From Flavobacterium sp. LC2016-12 (lineage in GTDB: Bacteria > Bacteroidota > Bacteroidia > Flavobacteriales > Flavobacteriaceae), in the NCBI RefSeq assembly GCF_015351595.1, contig NZ_JADKPT010000001.1:496001-560000 (forward strand): 64,000 nt of DNA, written 5' to 3'. Under the pieces are notes generated by a model. That model worked only from the letters and a program-made list of their open reading frames with translations, was not told the DNA's origin and ran no database searches. How positions within the stretch are numbered: the stretch's first letter is position 1; every line of letters starts with the position of its first letter. Positions 1 through 12,295 of this stretch are shown here, piece by piece. Position numbers and translations under genes: made by a program.

Positions 1-1440
1 CAAGTATTCAGTTGAATGAGGCAAATATAGTTTGGTACACAGCTTTAACAGGCGGAACAGTTATTCCATCTACTAATACGCTAACAAGCGGAACTTATTT
101 TGCGGTAATCAAAGATCCAACAACAGGATGTGAAAGTGCTGCAAGATTATCAGTAACTATTAGTGTTACTGATCCGGGCACACCAACTTTGGTAACTGCC
201 GGAACACAAAATTTCTGTTCTGTAGATGCTCCAACATTTGCAAGTATTCAATTGAACGAAGCCAATATAGTTTGGTACACTGCTTTAACAGGCGGAACAG
301 TTATTCCATCAACTAATACATTAACAAGCGGAACCTATTTTGCAGTAATCAAAGATCCAGTAACTGGATGTGAAAGTGCTGTGAGATTATCAGTGACTAT
401 TAATGTTACAGATCCTGGTACACCAACTTTAGTAACTGCTGGAACGCAAAACTTCTGTTCTGTAGATGCTCCAACATTTGCAAGTATTCAGTTGAATGAG
501 GCAAACATCGTTTGGTATACAGCTTTAACAGGTGGAACAGTTATTCCATCAACTAATGCACTTACAAGTGGAACTTATTTTGCAGTGATCAAAGATCCAA
601 CAACTGGATGTGAAAGCGCTGCAAGATCATCAGTAACTATTAGTGTTACGGATCCGGGTACACCAACTTTGGTAACAGCTGGAACCCAGAACTTCTGTTT
701 GATAGATGCAGCAACATTTGCAAGTGTTCAATTGAATGAGGCAAATATAGTTTGGTATACAGCTTTAACAGGCGGAATAGTTATTCCATCAACTAATACG
801 CTAACAAGCGGAACTTATTTTGCAGTAATCAAAGATCCAACAACAGGATGTGAAAGCACTGCAAGATTATCAGTAACGATTAATGTTACGGATCCTGGCA
901 CACCAACTTTGGTAACCGCCGGAACACAAAACTTCTGTTTGGCAGATGCACCAACTTTCGCAAGTGTTCAGTTGAACGAAGCAAACATCGTTTGGTATAC
1001 AGCTTTAACAGGTGGAACAGTTATTCCATCAACTAATACACTTACAAGTGGAACTTATTTTGCAGTAATCAAAGATCCAACAACAGGATGTGAAAGTGCT
1101 GCAAGATTATCAGTAACTATTAGTGTTACGGATCCTGGCACACCAACTTTGGTAACAGCAGGAACACAAAACTTCTGTTTGGCAGATGCTCCGACATTTG
1201 CAAGTGTTCAGTTGAACGAAGCAAACATCGTTTGGTACACAGCTTTAACAGGCGGAACAGTTATTCCATCAACTAATACACTTACAAGTGGAACTTATTT
1301 TGCAGTAATCAAAGATCCAACAACAGGATGTGAAAGTGCTGCAAGATTATCAGTAACGATTAGTGTTACTGATCCGGGCACACCAACAACAACAGCTCTT
1401 ACTCAGGCTTTCTGTTCTGAAAATAATCCAACTGTTGCAG
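1..1440 (+). repeat. Tandem 240-bp coding repeats in the adhesin
   Basis: Six units start at 1, 241, 481, 721, 961 and 1201 with an exact 240-bp period (80 codons). They differ mainly at synonymous sites and a few residues (for example SVDAPTFAS versus LADAPTFAS). More diverged units of 79-80 codons continue to about 2330. The array keeps frame throughout. Near-identity of the upstream copies with decay towards the 3' side suggests recent duplication or gene conversion within the array. Confidence 0.95.
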
Positions 1441-3212
1441 ATATTCAGGTAAACGAAAGTAATGTCGTTTGGTACACAGCGTTAACTGGTGGAACAGCAA
1501 TTGCTTCAACTACAGCTTTAGTAAATGGAGATTATTATGCAGCTATAAAAGACGCAACTACAGGTTGTGAAAGTAGTATAAGACTGAAAGTAACAGTTAC
1601 TGTTGGAAGTTCAAATACTCCAACAACTGATAATGTAGCTCAAAGTTTTTGCATAAACAGTGCTCCAACGTTTGCTAATATTCAGGTAAACGAAAGTAAT
1701 GTTGTTTGGTTCAGTAGTGCTATTGGCGGAACACCGATTCCGGCAACAACACCTTTAACATCTGGTATCTATTTTGGAGAAATTACAGATGCAATAACCG
1801 GATGTAAAAGTGCAACTCGTTTACAGGTAACCATAACTATTGTAAACCCTGCAGCTACGCCAACTACAAATTCTGCAACTCAAAACTTCTGTACATTAAA
1901 TTCACCAACAGTTGCTGATATTCAGGTTAATGAAGCAAATGTAATTTGGTATAGTACAGCAACTGGAGGAACTGCGTTGCCAGGAACAACAGCTTTGGTT
2001 GACGGAACTTATTACGGAGTTGTATCAAGTACAGTAGGCTGTGAAAATCTAGTAAGATTAGCAGTTGTAGTAGATGTTAGTACCCCTGGTGTCGTAACTA
2101 CACCAAGAACTACACAAACATTCTGTTTATCTAAATTGCCAACACTTGTTGATATATTAGTAAATGAAACAAATGTAGTTTGGTATTCTTCAGCAACGGG
2201 CGGTACACCTTTGGCAGCAAATACACAGCTTACGGCTGGAACATATTATGCTGCTGCTCTTAATAATACAACAAATGGTTGTGCTAGTGCCACAAGACTT
2301 GGAATAACAATTAATTTCGAAAATGATGCTTTGGTACAACTAGCGTCTACTGATGATACACCTTGTGTTTTCCAAGATGTTACATATTCAATTGCGAATG
2401 GAAAATCCAATTATGTATGGTCAGTAACAAACGGAACAATTACTTCAGGTGGAGGTAACGCTGATGGTTCAGCAACTATTTCATGGTCTGATGTAGGCCC
2501 TGGTACTGTAACAGTAACTTATACCAATAACTGTGATGAAACTACAACTAAATCTTTGAATGTTGTTGTAGCTACATGTTCTGATTTAACAATTACGAAT
2601 ACAGTTAATAATCCTAAACCTAATTTTGGCGAGCAGGTGACCTTTACTGTAACAGTGAACAACGTTGGTGAAGGCAATTTTATAAATACTGTTGTAAGCG
2701 ATTTATTGCCTAGCGGTTATGATTTCGTAAGCGCAAATGCAAGCGCCGGTACCTATGATCAGACAACATGGACAATCCCAACACTAAATGCGGGTCAAAG
2801 TGTTACACTTACAATCGTTGCGGAAGTATTGTCAGGAGGTGATTACTTAAATGTTGCAACTATTGAAAATTCGACTCCTTTAGATGTTGATGCAACAAAC
2901 AATACCGCTTCAGCTTTTGTAGAGCCTGTTTGTTTGACAGTTTATAACGAGTTTACTCCGAATAATGACGGAACAAATGATCTTTTCAGAATTGACTGTA
3001 TTGAATCGTATCCAAACAATGAGCTAAAAGTTTATAATAGATATGGCGCATTAGTATACAGTAAACAACATTATGAAAATGATTGGAACGGAACTGCCAA
3101 TGTATCTGGAGTTATAAATAGAGGAGATATGTTGCCTACAGGTACTTATTTTTATGTGATAGACATTGGAGACGGAACGGTTAAAAAAGGATGGTTATCT
3201 ATAATGAGATAA
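1..3212 (+). CDS. Giant repetitive cell-surface adhesin, C-terminal part (SprB-like, type IX secreted)
   Basis: The reading frame is open from the first base, so the gene begins outside the window; the first in-frame TTG is only a leucine inside a repeat. About six near-identical 80-residue repeats (each with NEANIVWYTALTGG and ending near a GCES motif) are followed by four diverged copies, to about residue 760. Next come a PKD/Ig-like stretch, a DUF11-like beta domain (about residues 860-960) and a C-terminal CHU_C gliding-motility domain with FTPNNDGTNDLF, NRYGALVY and PTGTYFYV. That C-terminus is the type B signal recognised by the type IX secretion system. The gene is followed 46 bp later by a PorP/SprF gene, as in sprB-sprF of Flavobacterium johnsoniae. 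The likely role is a surface adhesin used in gliding or attachment. Orthology to SprB itself is inferred from architecture and neighbours; the N-terminus is not visible. Confidence 0.88.
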   Translation, partial: SIQLNEANIVWYTALTGGTVIPSTNTLTSGTYFAVIKDPTTGCESAARLSVTISVTDPGTPTLVTAGTQNFCSVDAPTFASIQLNEANIVWYTALTGGTVIPSTNTLTSGTYFAVIKDPVTGCESAVRLSVTINVTDPGTPTLVTAGTQNFCSVDAPTFASIQLNEANIVWYTALTGGTVIPSTNALTSGTYFAVIKDPTTGCESAARSSVTISVTDPGTPTLVTAGTQNFCLIDAATFASVQLNEANIVWYTALTGGIVIPSTNTLTSGTYFAVIKDPTTGCESTARLSVTINVTDPGTPTLVTAGTQNFCLADAPTFASVQLNEANIVWYTALTGGTVIPSTNTLTSGTYFAVIKDPTTGCESAARLSVTISVTDPGTPTLVTAGTQNFCLADAPTFASVQLNEANIVWYTALTGGTVIPSTNTLTSGTYFAVIKDPTTGCESAARLSVTISVTDPGTPTTTALTQAFCSENNPTVADIQVNESNVVWYTALTGGTAIASTTALVNGDYYAAIKDATTGCESSIRLKVTVTVGSSNTPTTDNVAQSFCINSAPTFANIQVNESNVVWFSSAIGGTPIPATTPLTSGIYFGEITDAITGCKSATRLQVTITIVNPAATPTTNSATQNFCTLNSPTVADIQVNEANVIWYSTATGGTALPGTTALVDGTYYGVVSSTVGCENLVRLAVVVDVSTPGVVTTPRTTQTFCLSKLPTLVDILVNETNVVWYSSATGGTPLAANTQLTAGTYYAAALNNTTNGCASATRLGITINFENDALVQLASTDDTPCVFQDVTYSIANGKSNYVWSVTNGTITSGGGNADGSATISWSDVGPGTVTVTYTNNCDETTTKSLNVVVATCSDLTITNTVNNPKPNFGEQVTFTVTVNNVGEGNFINTVVSDLLPSGYDFVSANASAGTYDQTTWTIPTLNAGQSVTLTIVAEVLSGGDYLNVATIENSTPLDVDATNNTASAFVEPVCLTVYNEFTPNNDGTNDLFRIDCIESYPNNELKVYNRYGALVYSKQHYENDWNGTANVSGVINRGDMLPTGTYFYVIDIGDGTVKKGWLSIMR

Positions 3213-3258
3213 GCAACTATATTAATCATCTAATTAATTAAACTAAATAAGTATCGTT

Positions 3259-4191
3259 ATGAAACTATATATAAAATCATTAGAAACGTATTTCATCATA
3301 ATATGTTCTTTTATCTCGGTTTGTGTCAGTGCACAGCAAGATCCGGAGTATACACAATATATGTACAACACTATGGCGGTAAATCCAGCTTATGCTGGAT
3401 CTACCGGCACTTTAGAAGCAGCTCTTTTATATCGCTCACAATGGATTGGAATTGATGGAGCGCCAGAGACACAATCTTTTACTATTCAATCACCGCTTAG
3501 AAATGAGCAAATAGGTTTAGGATTAAGTATTGTTAATGACAAAATTGGCCCATCAAACGAATTATACATTGATGGAAATTTTGCCTATTCTATTCCTCTT
3601 GGTTATGAAAAAAGATTAGCATTTGGTCTTAAAGCAGGTATGAGAATGTTAAATGTCGATTGGTCAAAAGGGAGATATTACGATCCCAATGATGTTTTGT
3701 TAAATCAGAATATTGACAATCAGGCAAAATTAGCCGTTGGGGCTGGAGTTTATTATTATACTGATAGATGGTACTTAGGACTTTCGGTTCCGAGTTTTAT
3801 TCAGAGTAATTATTACGATGATATTCAGGAATCGGTAAATTATGATCGTTTACATTATTACTTGATGGGAGGTTATGTTTTTGATTTAAATCCGAATTTA
3901 AAATTCAAACCTGCATTTTTGGTAAAGGCAGTAAGTGGAGCTCCGTTAACTGCTGATATTTCGGCGAATTTTATGATTGCTGAAAAATTTGTAATAGGAG
4001 GTTCTTATAGAACAGATGATTCGATAAGCATCCTTGCAGGTTTTCAAATATCTAAAAGTTTTTATATCGGATATGCTTTTGATTACACCGTTAGCGATCT
4101 GAATAAATACAATGATGGCTCGCATGAAATTATCTTGCGTTATCAGTTTAACAAAAACGAAAGTAAAATTAAATCTCCTCGATTCTTCTAA
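3259..4191 (+). CDS. PorP/SprF family type IX secretion membrane protein
   Basis: A 310-residue outer-membrane protein with an N-terminal signal peptide ending near the VSAQQ motif. The family start follows it: QDPEYTQYMYN, then NPAYAGS, then RSQWIGIDGAP. The C-terminal half alternates short beta-strands and ends in a strand-like RYQF segment, as expected for a barrel. PorP/SprF proteins are needed for secretion or attachment of the large CHU_C-type adhesin usually encoded next to them, and this gene follows such an adhesin by 46 bp. In F. johnsoniae the equivalent gene is sprF. Several paralogues occur per genome, so the exact symbol is left open. Confidence 0.93.
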   Translation: MKLYIKSLETYFIIICSFISVCVSAQQDPEYTQYMYNTMAVNPAYAGSTGTLEAALLYRSQWIGIDGAPETQSFTIQSPLRNEQIGLGLSIVNDKIGPSNELYIDGNFAYSIPLGYEKRLAFGLKAGMRMLNVDWSKGRYYDPNDVLLNQNIDNQAKLAVGAGVYYYTDRWYLGLSVPSFIQSNYYDDIQESVNYDRLHYYLMGGYVFDLNPNLKFKPAFLVKAVSGAPLTADISANFMIAEKFVIGGSYRTDDSISILAGFQISKSFYIGYAFDYTVSDLNKYNDGSHEIILRYQFNKNESKIKSPRFF

Positions 4192-4202
4192 AAGTAAAAC
4201 CT

Positions 4203-6137
4203 ATGAAAAAATTATATATCCTAAGTTTAGTTTTGAGTTTTACGTTTAGTTTTGCTCAGACTAATTTAAAAAAGGCAGATGCACTGTTTAGAAACTACTC
4301 GTATGTGGATGCTTCAAAAGCTTACGAAGAAATTTTACAGAACATCAAGAATCCGACAGCACAAACATTAAAGAACGCCGCCGACTCGTATTATTTTATT
4401 TCGGATGCCAGAAATGCTTTAAAATGGTACAAAAAATTATACGAGGTGCAAGGCAATAATTTAACAGATATCTACTATCTGCGTTATATTCAGTCCTTGA
4501 AAGGAGTTATGGATTATGATGAAGCAGATAAAATGACAAAAGAGTATCTTTCTAAAAAAGGAGATCAGAATGAGATAAACAGATACGTTGCTCAAAAAAA
4601 GCAGATGGATAGTTTATCAAAAGCGAAATCTCTTTACACAATTAAAAATCTGGATATTAATACAAGTAAATCTGATTTTGGCGCTACTTTTTTTCAGGAT
4701 CGGGTTGTATTTACTTCAGCCAGAGATACAACGAAGTTTAGCGAAAAATTGTATACCTGGAACAATCAGCCTTTTTTAAATTTGTATACTGCTGAAAGAA
4801 ATCCTGCAGATGGAAGTTTGTTTAATGAAACAGTATTCCTTCCAAATGTAATGACCAAGTATCATGAAGCAACCGCCTCTTTTGATGCAACCGGAAAAAC
4901 AATTTATTATTCGACGAACATTGTCAAAAAGAATAAATTGGTTATAGATGAAACCAAAACGAATAATTTTCAAATTATTAAAGGCGAAATTGTAAATAAT
5001 AAATTAGAGAATCCTCAAAAAGTTTTCTTTGATAGCGATGATTATTCTGTTGGACATCCTTCTTTAAGTGAAGACGGACAATGGCTTTTCTTTGCATCAG
5101 ATATGCCGGGAGGTATAGGGGAAACCGATTTGTATTACGTGAAAATTGCTGCCGACGGAACAATGAGTTCACCTGTTAACCTTGGATCAAAGATTAACAC
5201 AATTGGTAATGATCTTTTTCCCTATTTCCGCAACGGAAAACTATATTTTTCTTCTGATGGGCATTACGGTTATGGCGATTTGGATGTTTACGAAAGTTCA
5301 CTTTTAGCCGACGGTAGCTTTTCAACCCCTGTAAACTTAGGCCCTCCAATTAATAGTAACAAAGATGATTTTGCTTTCATAATTGACAGTCAGGAGAATT
5401 ATGGCTATGTTTCTTCAAACAGGGCAGAAGGAAAGGGAGATGATGATATCTATTCTTTTACCAAAGGAAAACCTGTTTGCAACCAAAGTATCTCTGGTAT
5501 GGCAATAGACCGCAAAACAAAATTACCACTTGTTGATGTTTCTATTATGGCTTATAATTCTTACAGTGATGTTCTTGCAGAAACCAAAACAAATTATGAA
5601 GGGAAGTATGCTATTGAAGTTCCATGTGGAAAATTAGTTAAGATGATCGCCGCAAAACCAAATTACAGCAGCGATGAGAAAACAGTAGAAACTACCAACG
5701 AAAACGGAGGGGAGATTAAGGACGTTAATTTCGAATTGAGCAACTATGATGATTTAGTTGTTAAGAAAAAAGGAGTTGAAAAAGTAGATGTTAACCCAAT
5801 TTACTTTGATTATGATAAATATGACATCACGCCACTCGCTATTGAAGAGTTAACAAAAGTGGTTTTTATAATGAAAAAATTTCCAAACATCAGAATCAAG
5901 ATTGAATCACATACTGATTCGCGCGGAAAAGATGCATATAACATGAAACTCTCTGATAACAGGGCTAAGTCGACAAGAGACTATATTGTTTCACAGGATA
6001 TTGATCCGTCCAGAATTGAAAGCGCAATTGGCTATGGGGAAAGCCGATTGATTAATAAATGTAAAAATGGAGTAAAATGCACAGAAGAGGAACATTTGTT
6101 AAATAGACGTTCAGACTTTATCATTATCCAAAAATAG
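4203..6137 (+). CDS. PorE-like OmpA family protein with TPR, PD40 propeller and regulatory domain
   Basis: A 644-residue protein with a signal peptide (cut near SFAQ), an N-terminal TPR-like helical region (to about 130), and a PD40/WD40-like propeller (about 150-420; repeated blades such as LSEDGQWLFFASD and FRNGKLYFSSDG). A carboxypeptidase-regulatory-like beta-sandwich follows (about 425-510), then an OmpA peptidoglycan-binding domain (about 525-644; YFDYDKYDI, SHTDSRGKD, NRRSDF). This domain order is that of PorE of Porphyromonas gingivalis, which anchors type IX components to peptidoglycan. It starts 11 bp after the PorP/SprF gene, so the two are probably co-transcribed. The function is inferred from architecture. 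Confidence 0.85.
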   Translation: MKKLYILSLVLSFTFSFAQTNLKKADALFRNYSYVDASKAYEEILQNIKNPTAQTLKNAADSYYFISDARNALKWYKKLYEVQGNNLTDIYYLRYIQSLKGVMDYDEADKMTKEYLSKKGDQNEINRYVAQKKQMDSLSKAKSLYTIKNLDINTSKSDFGATFFQDRVVFTSARDTTKFSEKLYTWNNQPFLNLYTAERNPADGSLFNETVFLPNVMTKYHEATASFDATGKTIYYSTNIVKKNKLVIDETKTNNFQIIKGEIVNNKLENPQKVFFDSDDYSVGHPSLSEDGQWLFFASDMPGGIGETDLYYVKIAADGTMSSPVNLGSKINTIGNDLFPYFRNGKLYFSSDGHYGYGDLDVYESSLLADGSFSTPVNLGPPINSNKDDFAFIIDSQENYGYVSSNRAEGKGDDDIYSFTKGKPVCNQSISGMAIDRKTKLPLVDVSIMAYNSYSDVLAETKTNYEGKYAIEVPCGKLVKMIAAKPNYSSDEKTVETTNENGGEIKDVNFELSNYDDLVVKKKGVEKVDVNPIYFDYDKYDITPLAIEELTKVVFIMKKFPNIRIKIESHTDSRGKDAYNMKLSDNRAKSTRDYIVSQDIDPSRIESAIGYGESRLINKCKNGVKCTEEEHLLNRRSDFIIIQK

Positions 6138-6140
6138 TTT

Positions 6141-6148
6141 TATATTTG
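6141..6148 (+). promoter_or_regulatory. Candidate -7 promoter element (TATATTTG)
   Basis: This is a perfect match to the Bacteroidota -7 consensus TAnnTTTG three bases after the stop of the PorE-like gene. No clear -33 TTTG lies at the right distance. If active, it would transcribe 6155-6290. Confidence 0.4.
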
Positions 6149-6154
6149 CGCTCT

Positions 6155-6290
6155 AATTATTTGATAATCAGTGTTAAGATATGAAACGAAGAAACCATTT
6201 GGAAGTTGGTTTTGTTTAATTCTTTTTTAAGAATAGTGGACAAGAAGAAAATCAGGCTGCAATATTTTGTTGCCTGATTTTTGATTTTTT
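6155..6290 (+). ncRNA. Candidate short transcript (sRNA or 12-codon micro-ORF) ending in a terminator
   Basis: Between the PorE-like gene and ligA lies a stretch bounded by a TATATTTG element and a strong intrinsic terminator. It has hairpin arms at 6192-6197/6207-6212 and 6219-6224/6229-6234. A 12-codon ORF (ATG at 6181, stop at 6217-6219, peptide MKRRNHLEVGFV) is inside it. Whether the RNA or the peptide matters cannot be told from one sequence; it may also be only the 3' UTR of the upstream operon. Confidence 0.3.
6248..6290 (+). terminator. Intrinsic terminator
   Basis: A 10-bp perfect stem (arms 6248-6257 and 6272-6281, core ATCAGGC/GCCTGAT) is followed by a T-rich tail. It ends transcription from the adhesin operon and/or the short transcript before ligA. 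Confidence 0.85.
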
Positions 6291-6303
6291 AAAACTTTTG
6301 TTT

Positions 6304-6338
6304 TTTGATGTTTTTCAACGAAAATAATTCTAATTTTG
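6304..6338 (+). promoter_or_regulatory. Promoter of ligA
   Basis: A TTTG at 6304-6307 and a perfect TAATTTTG at 6331-6338 are separated by 23 bp, as in Bacteroidota sigma-ABfr promoters. The expected start of transcription lies about 40 bp before the ligA ATG. Confidence 0.6.
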
Positions 6339-6377
6339 ATATTCAGTTATTCAACATTACAATCCGCATCATTTTAA

Positions 6378-9057
<2,680 letters not shown>

Positions 9058-9072
<15 letters not shown>

Positions 9073-9969
9073 TTTTCCCTGATTGGTGTGAGCTTTATTT
9101 TTGTCAAAATAAAAATCGATACGGCCTAAGTTTATTCCATAACAACCAACCTGATTAACCAATACATTTTCGCCGGCTTTATTTTTTACAATAGTTGGTT
9201 TGTCCAAAAACGTATGCGTATGCCCACCAATAATTAAATCAATATCTTGTGTTAATTCAGCCAATTTCAAATCACAAATTTTAGTTTGGTCATCTCGATA
9301 ATTGTAACCTAAGTGAGAAAGACAAACTACAAGATCGCATTTTTCTTCCTTTTTTAATAATTGTGTCATGTCCTGTGCAATTTCAACCGGATTATTATAC
9401 ACGGTTTCCTTGTACATTTTTTTATCAACCAAACCATCAAGTTCAATTCCTAATCCAAAAACACCAACTTTAATTCCGTTTTTATTGAAGATTTTGTAAG
9501 GTTTTACAAGGCCATTCATTACGGTATTTTTAAAATCATAATTTGAATTGATAAATTCAAAAGTTGCATGAGGCATTTGTGCATGCAAGCCATCAAGACC
9601 ATTGTCAAAATCATGATTTCCTATAGTAGATGCATCGTATTTCATCATACTCATCAGCTTAAATTCAAGTTCACCACCGTAATAATTAAAATAGGGAGTT
9701 CCCTGAAAAATATCGCCTGCATCTAACAAAAGTACATTTGGATTCTCCTTACGGATAGTTTCAATAAGAGCCGCTCTTCGAGATACACCGCCTTTATTTG
9801 CATTACGAGGATCATCAGCCGGAAAAGGATCTATATGGCTGTGAACATCATTGGTATGTAAAATGGTTAAGTGTTTAATATCGTTAGTTTCAAAACTGCT
9901 TAATGATAAGCCTAAACTTAGTAGGGCAGTACTTGCGGCAGTTTTCTCGATAAATTCTCTTCTTTTCAT
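9058..9969 (-). CDS. Metallophosphatase, 5'-nucleotidase N-terminal domain, exported
   Basis: A 303-residue calcineurin-like phosphoesterase of the UshA/5'-nucleotidase type. The metal-binding motifs are visible in order: LHTNDVHSH, LDAGDIFQG, TIGNHDFDNG, CLSHLGY and GGHTHT. The N-terminus MKRREFIEK followed by a hydrophobic stretch looks like a twin-arginine or Sec signal, so it acts outside the cytoplasm. It contains only the catalytic domain. The substrate-binding C-terminal domain is encoded separately just upstream in the same operon (10023-10802), with a 53-bp gap. The likely role is hydrolysis of nucleotides or other phosphoesters in the periplasm. Confidence 0.9.
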
Positions 9970-10022
9970 TGTATATTTTTTTTGCGTAGGCGCAGTAATT
10001 TTAATTTTTATCTCGTAATGTC

Positions 10023-10802
10023 TTATTCGACTGTAATCCGAACATCGGTTTTAACCGGAATTGTATCAACTTCTTTAAAATAATCAATTAAGACATTTCT
10101 GATTTTGTAGTTCAGGTCAAATTTATCAGTAGCTTTTAAGAAGAAACTCATGTTATCACCGCCATTGGCCAGATAATCATTTGTAACCACATAATAGGTT
10201 TTACTAACATCAATAGGTTTTCCCTGAATCAGAATGTTTTTAGCTGTATTTTCTTTTGAAATCGTAAAAGTCATTCCGGCTAGAGGTTGAGGTTTTTTCT
10301 CCTTAATGATATAACTGGCAATTTCAAGAATTTGATTTCCGCTTAAAGCAACTACAATCAAACTGTTTTCAAAAGGCATAATTTCATAAGCTGTTCTCGT
10401 CGTTACATTTCCTTTTGGTAATATAGCACGGATTCCTCCATGATTCAATAAACATAAATCGATGTCTTTCTTCTCACGCGCCTTAAAAACTAAATTCCCC
10501 CTTTGCAAACAAACATCGGCCATTAAACTTCCAATGGTAGTTTGCCATTTTCCGGTGCTTTTATCCAAAGTTTCTGGACAATAAGCCAAAATACTGTCTA
10601 AATCCTTATTAATATGATCGCGATATGGTTTGATGAAGTTTTCAATTTCAGGAGTTTCATTTGCTTTTTCTGTTACCGGAAGCTGTTTTCCTTCTATCTT
10701 CGTTAGATTATAATTTTTCTGACTGCAGGAAAATATAAAAAAAAGTGTTAAGAATATAACAAAAAGTTTTAAAAATCCGTTATACTTTTTTAGTTTTACC
10801 AT
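10023..10802 (-). CDS. 5'-nucleotidase C-terminal domain lipoprotein
   Basis: A 259-residue protein with a lipoprotein signal (FIFSCSQKN, lipobox Cys at about 26). The rest is the substrate-specificity domain of 5'-nucleotidases: LLNHGGIRA, MPFENSLIV, the AGMTFTI segment and TNDYLANGGDNM. It lacks the phosphoesterase domain, which is the next gene on the same strand. The two together would make a complete enzyme, with this half anchored to a membrane. It is the first gene of the pair and is divergent from the gene at 10849. Confidence 0.9.
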   Translation of the reverse strand: MVKLKKYNGFLKLFVIFLTLFFIFSCSQKNYNLTKIEGKQLPVTEKANETPEIENFIKPYRDHINKDLDSILAYCPETLDKSTGKWQTTIGSLMADVCLQRGNLVFKAREKKDIDLCLLNHGGIRAILPKGNVTTRTAYEIMPFENSLIVVALSGNQILEIASYIIKEKKPQPLAGMTFTISKENTAKNILIQGKPIDVSKTYYVVTNDYLANGGDNMSFFLKATDKFDLNYKIRNVLIDYFKEVDTIPVKTDVRITVE

Positions 10803-10848
10803 CTTAAATGCGACTTAAATAATTAATTTTGTAATTGGTAAAAATACT

Positions 10849-11361
10849 ATGTTTTTAAATTATATAAAGGAATTTTTTGTAAAAAAATCATTAAAAAATA
10901 ACCTGCATATTGTAAAAAACGAAGTGTTTTCTAGTAATGTGCAAACGATTGGTTTATTGGTAGATGAAAGTGAATTTCGTCATTCAAAGGAATTAGTAAA
11001 AGAGCTGGTTCTACAGGGCATTGCTTCTGAAAACATAAAAATTGTTGCATATAGAGGTAAATTAAAAAAGAAAAAAGCATATTCAAGACCTACTTTTGGT
11101 AAAAAACACATCAATTGGCGGGGAGAGTTTACTGAAGAATTTCTAAGTGAATTTACTGATACAGAATTTGACCTTTTGATTAGTTACTATGAAATCGAAA
11201 AGCCGATTTTAATGATGACAACAAGTAAATCAAAAGCGAAGTTTAAGGTGGGATTCTCTTCGGTTGATCAAACATTAAATAGATGGATGATTGATACCGA
11301 AATGGAAAATTATAAACTATTCGTTTCCGAATTGTTTAAGTATTTAAAAAGTATAAAATAA
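10849..11361 (+). CDS. Conserved protein of unknown function (DUF6913-like)
   Basis: A 170-residue soluble protein without signal peptide or membrane segments. It has a basic stretch (RGKLKKKKAY) and a conserved-looking core LLISYYEIEKPILMM. Genes of this type commonly sit directly before dapA in flavobacteria, which is why I compare it to DUF6913, but I cannot confirm the family. A TAATTTTG element at 10824-10831 could be its -7 promoter. The gap to dapA is only 14 bp, so they are probably one operon. Confidence 0.7.
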   Translation: MFLNYIKEFFVKKSLKNNLHIVKNEVFSSNVQTIGLLVDESEFRHSKELVKELVLQGIASENIKIVAYRGKLKKKKAYSRPTFGKKHINWRGEFTEEFLSEFTDTEFDLLISYYEIEKPILMMTTSKSKAKFKVGFSSVDQTLNRWMIDTEMENYKLFVSELFKYLKSIK

Positions 11362-11375
11362 ATTATAAATAGAAT

Positions 11376-12263
11376 ATGCAATCATTAATAGGAACTGGTG
11401 TTGCGCTTGTAACGCCATTTAAAAAAGACTTTTCAGTTGATATCGAAGCTTTGCAGCGCATTGTTAATTTTTCGATTGATGGAGGAGTTGAATATCTTGT
11501 TGTTATGGGAACAACAGCTGAAAACGCGACCTTGACACAAGCCGAAAAAGAATTAGTTATAAAAACAGTAATTGACACTAACAAAGGAAGATTGCCTTTG
11601 GTTCTTGGTGTTGGTGGTAATAATACAATGCAGATTGTTGAGGAATTAAAGACCGGAGATTTTTCTGCTTTTGAAGCCATTCTGTCTGTTTCTCCTTATT
11701 ATAATAAGCCAACGCAGGAGGGAATTTACCAGCATTTTAAAGCTATTGCTGAAGCTTCGCCAATTCCGGTAATTTTATACAATGTTCCGGGAAGAACATC
11801 TAGTAATATGTTACCTGCAACGGTAATTCGTCTGGCAAATGATTTTAGTAATGTTGTAGCAATAAAAGAAGCAGCAGGTGATATGGCTCAGGCTTTGCAA
11901 TTGCTAAAAAATGCACCAAAAGATTTTCTTGTGATTTCTGGTGATGATATGATTGCTTTACCAATTGTTTTAGCTGGTGGAGCTGGGGTAATTTCGGTTA
12001 TTGGACAGGGATTTCCGAAAGAATTTTCAGAAATGATTCGTTTGGGCCTAAATAAAAAGGTAAATGAAGCTTTCAAAACACAATACTTTTTATCAGATTG
12101 TATTGATATGATTTTTGAGCAGGGAAACCCTGCCGGAATCAAACAAGTGTTTCAGGCCCTTGGTATTGCTGATAATACAGTGCGTTTGCCTTTGGTAGCT
12201 GTGGATGATTCATTGGCAGAAAGATTAAATAAATTTGTTAAAAGCAGTATTAAATTAGAGTAA
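11376..12263 (+). CDS. dapA: 4-hydroxy-tetrahydrodipicolinate synthase
   Basis: Condenses pyruvate with aspartate semialdehyde, the first committed step to diaminopimelate and lysine. It is a 295-residue TIM barrel of normal length. Seen in it are the [10 protein letters not shown] loop, the catalytic tyrosine Tyr135 in LYNVPGR and the Schiff-base Lys164 in AIKEAAGD. Flavobacteria need diaminopimelate for peptidoglycan, which fits. It is probably co-transcribed with the unknown gene upstream. No strong terminator follows, only a weak hairpin at about 12270-12290. Confidence 0.97.
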   Translation: MQSLIGTGVALVTPFKKDFSVDIEALQRIVNFSIDGGVEYLVVMGTTAENATLTQAEKELVIKTVIDTNKGRLPLVLGVGGNNTMQIVEELKTGDFSAFEAILSVSPYYNKPTQEGIYQHFKAIAEASPIPVILYNVPGRTSSNMLPATVIRLANDFSNVVAIKEAAGDMAQALQLLKNAPKDFLVISGDDMIALPIVLAGGAGVISVIGQGFPKEFSEMIRLGLNKKVNEAFKTQYFLSDCIDMIFEQGNPAGIKQVFQALGIADNTVRLPLVAVDDSLAERLNKFVKSSIKLE

Positions 12264-12295
12264 GATTGCCGGTATTTTATTATACCAAAAAATAT

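Noticed and set aside
1..1440. CRISPR-like array at the left edge
   Set aside because: The 240-bp units are contiguous, coding and without spacers; they are protein repeats of an adhesin.
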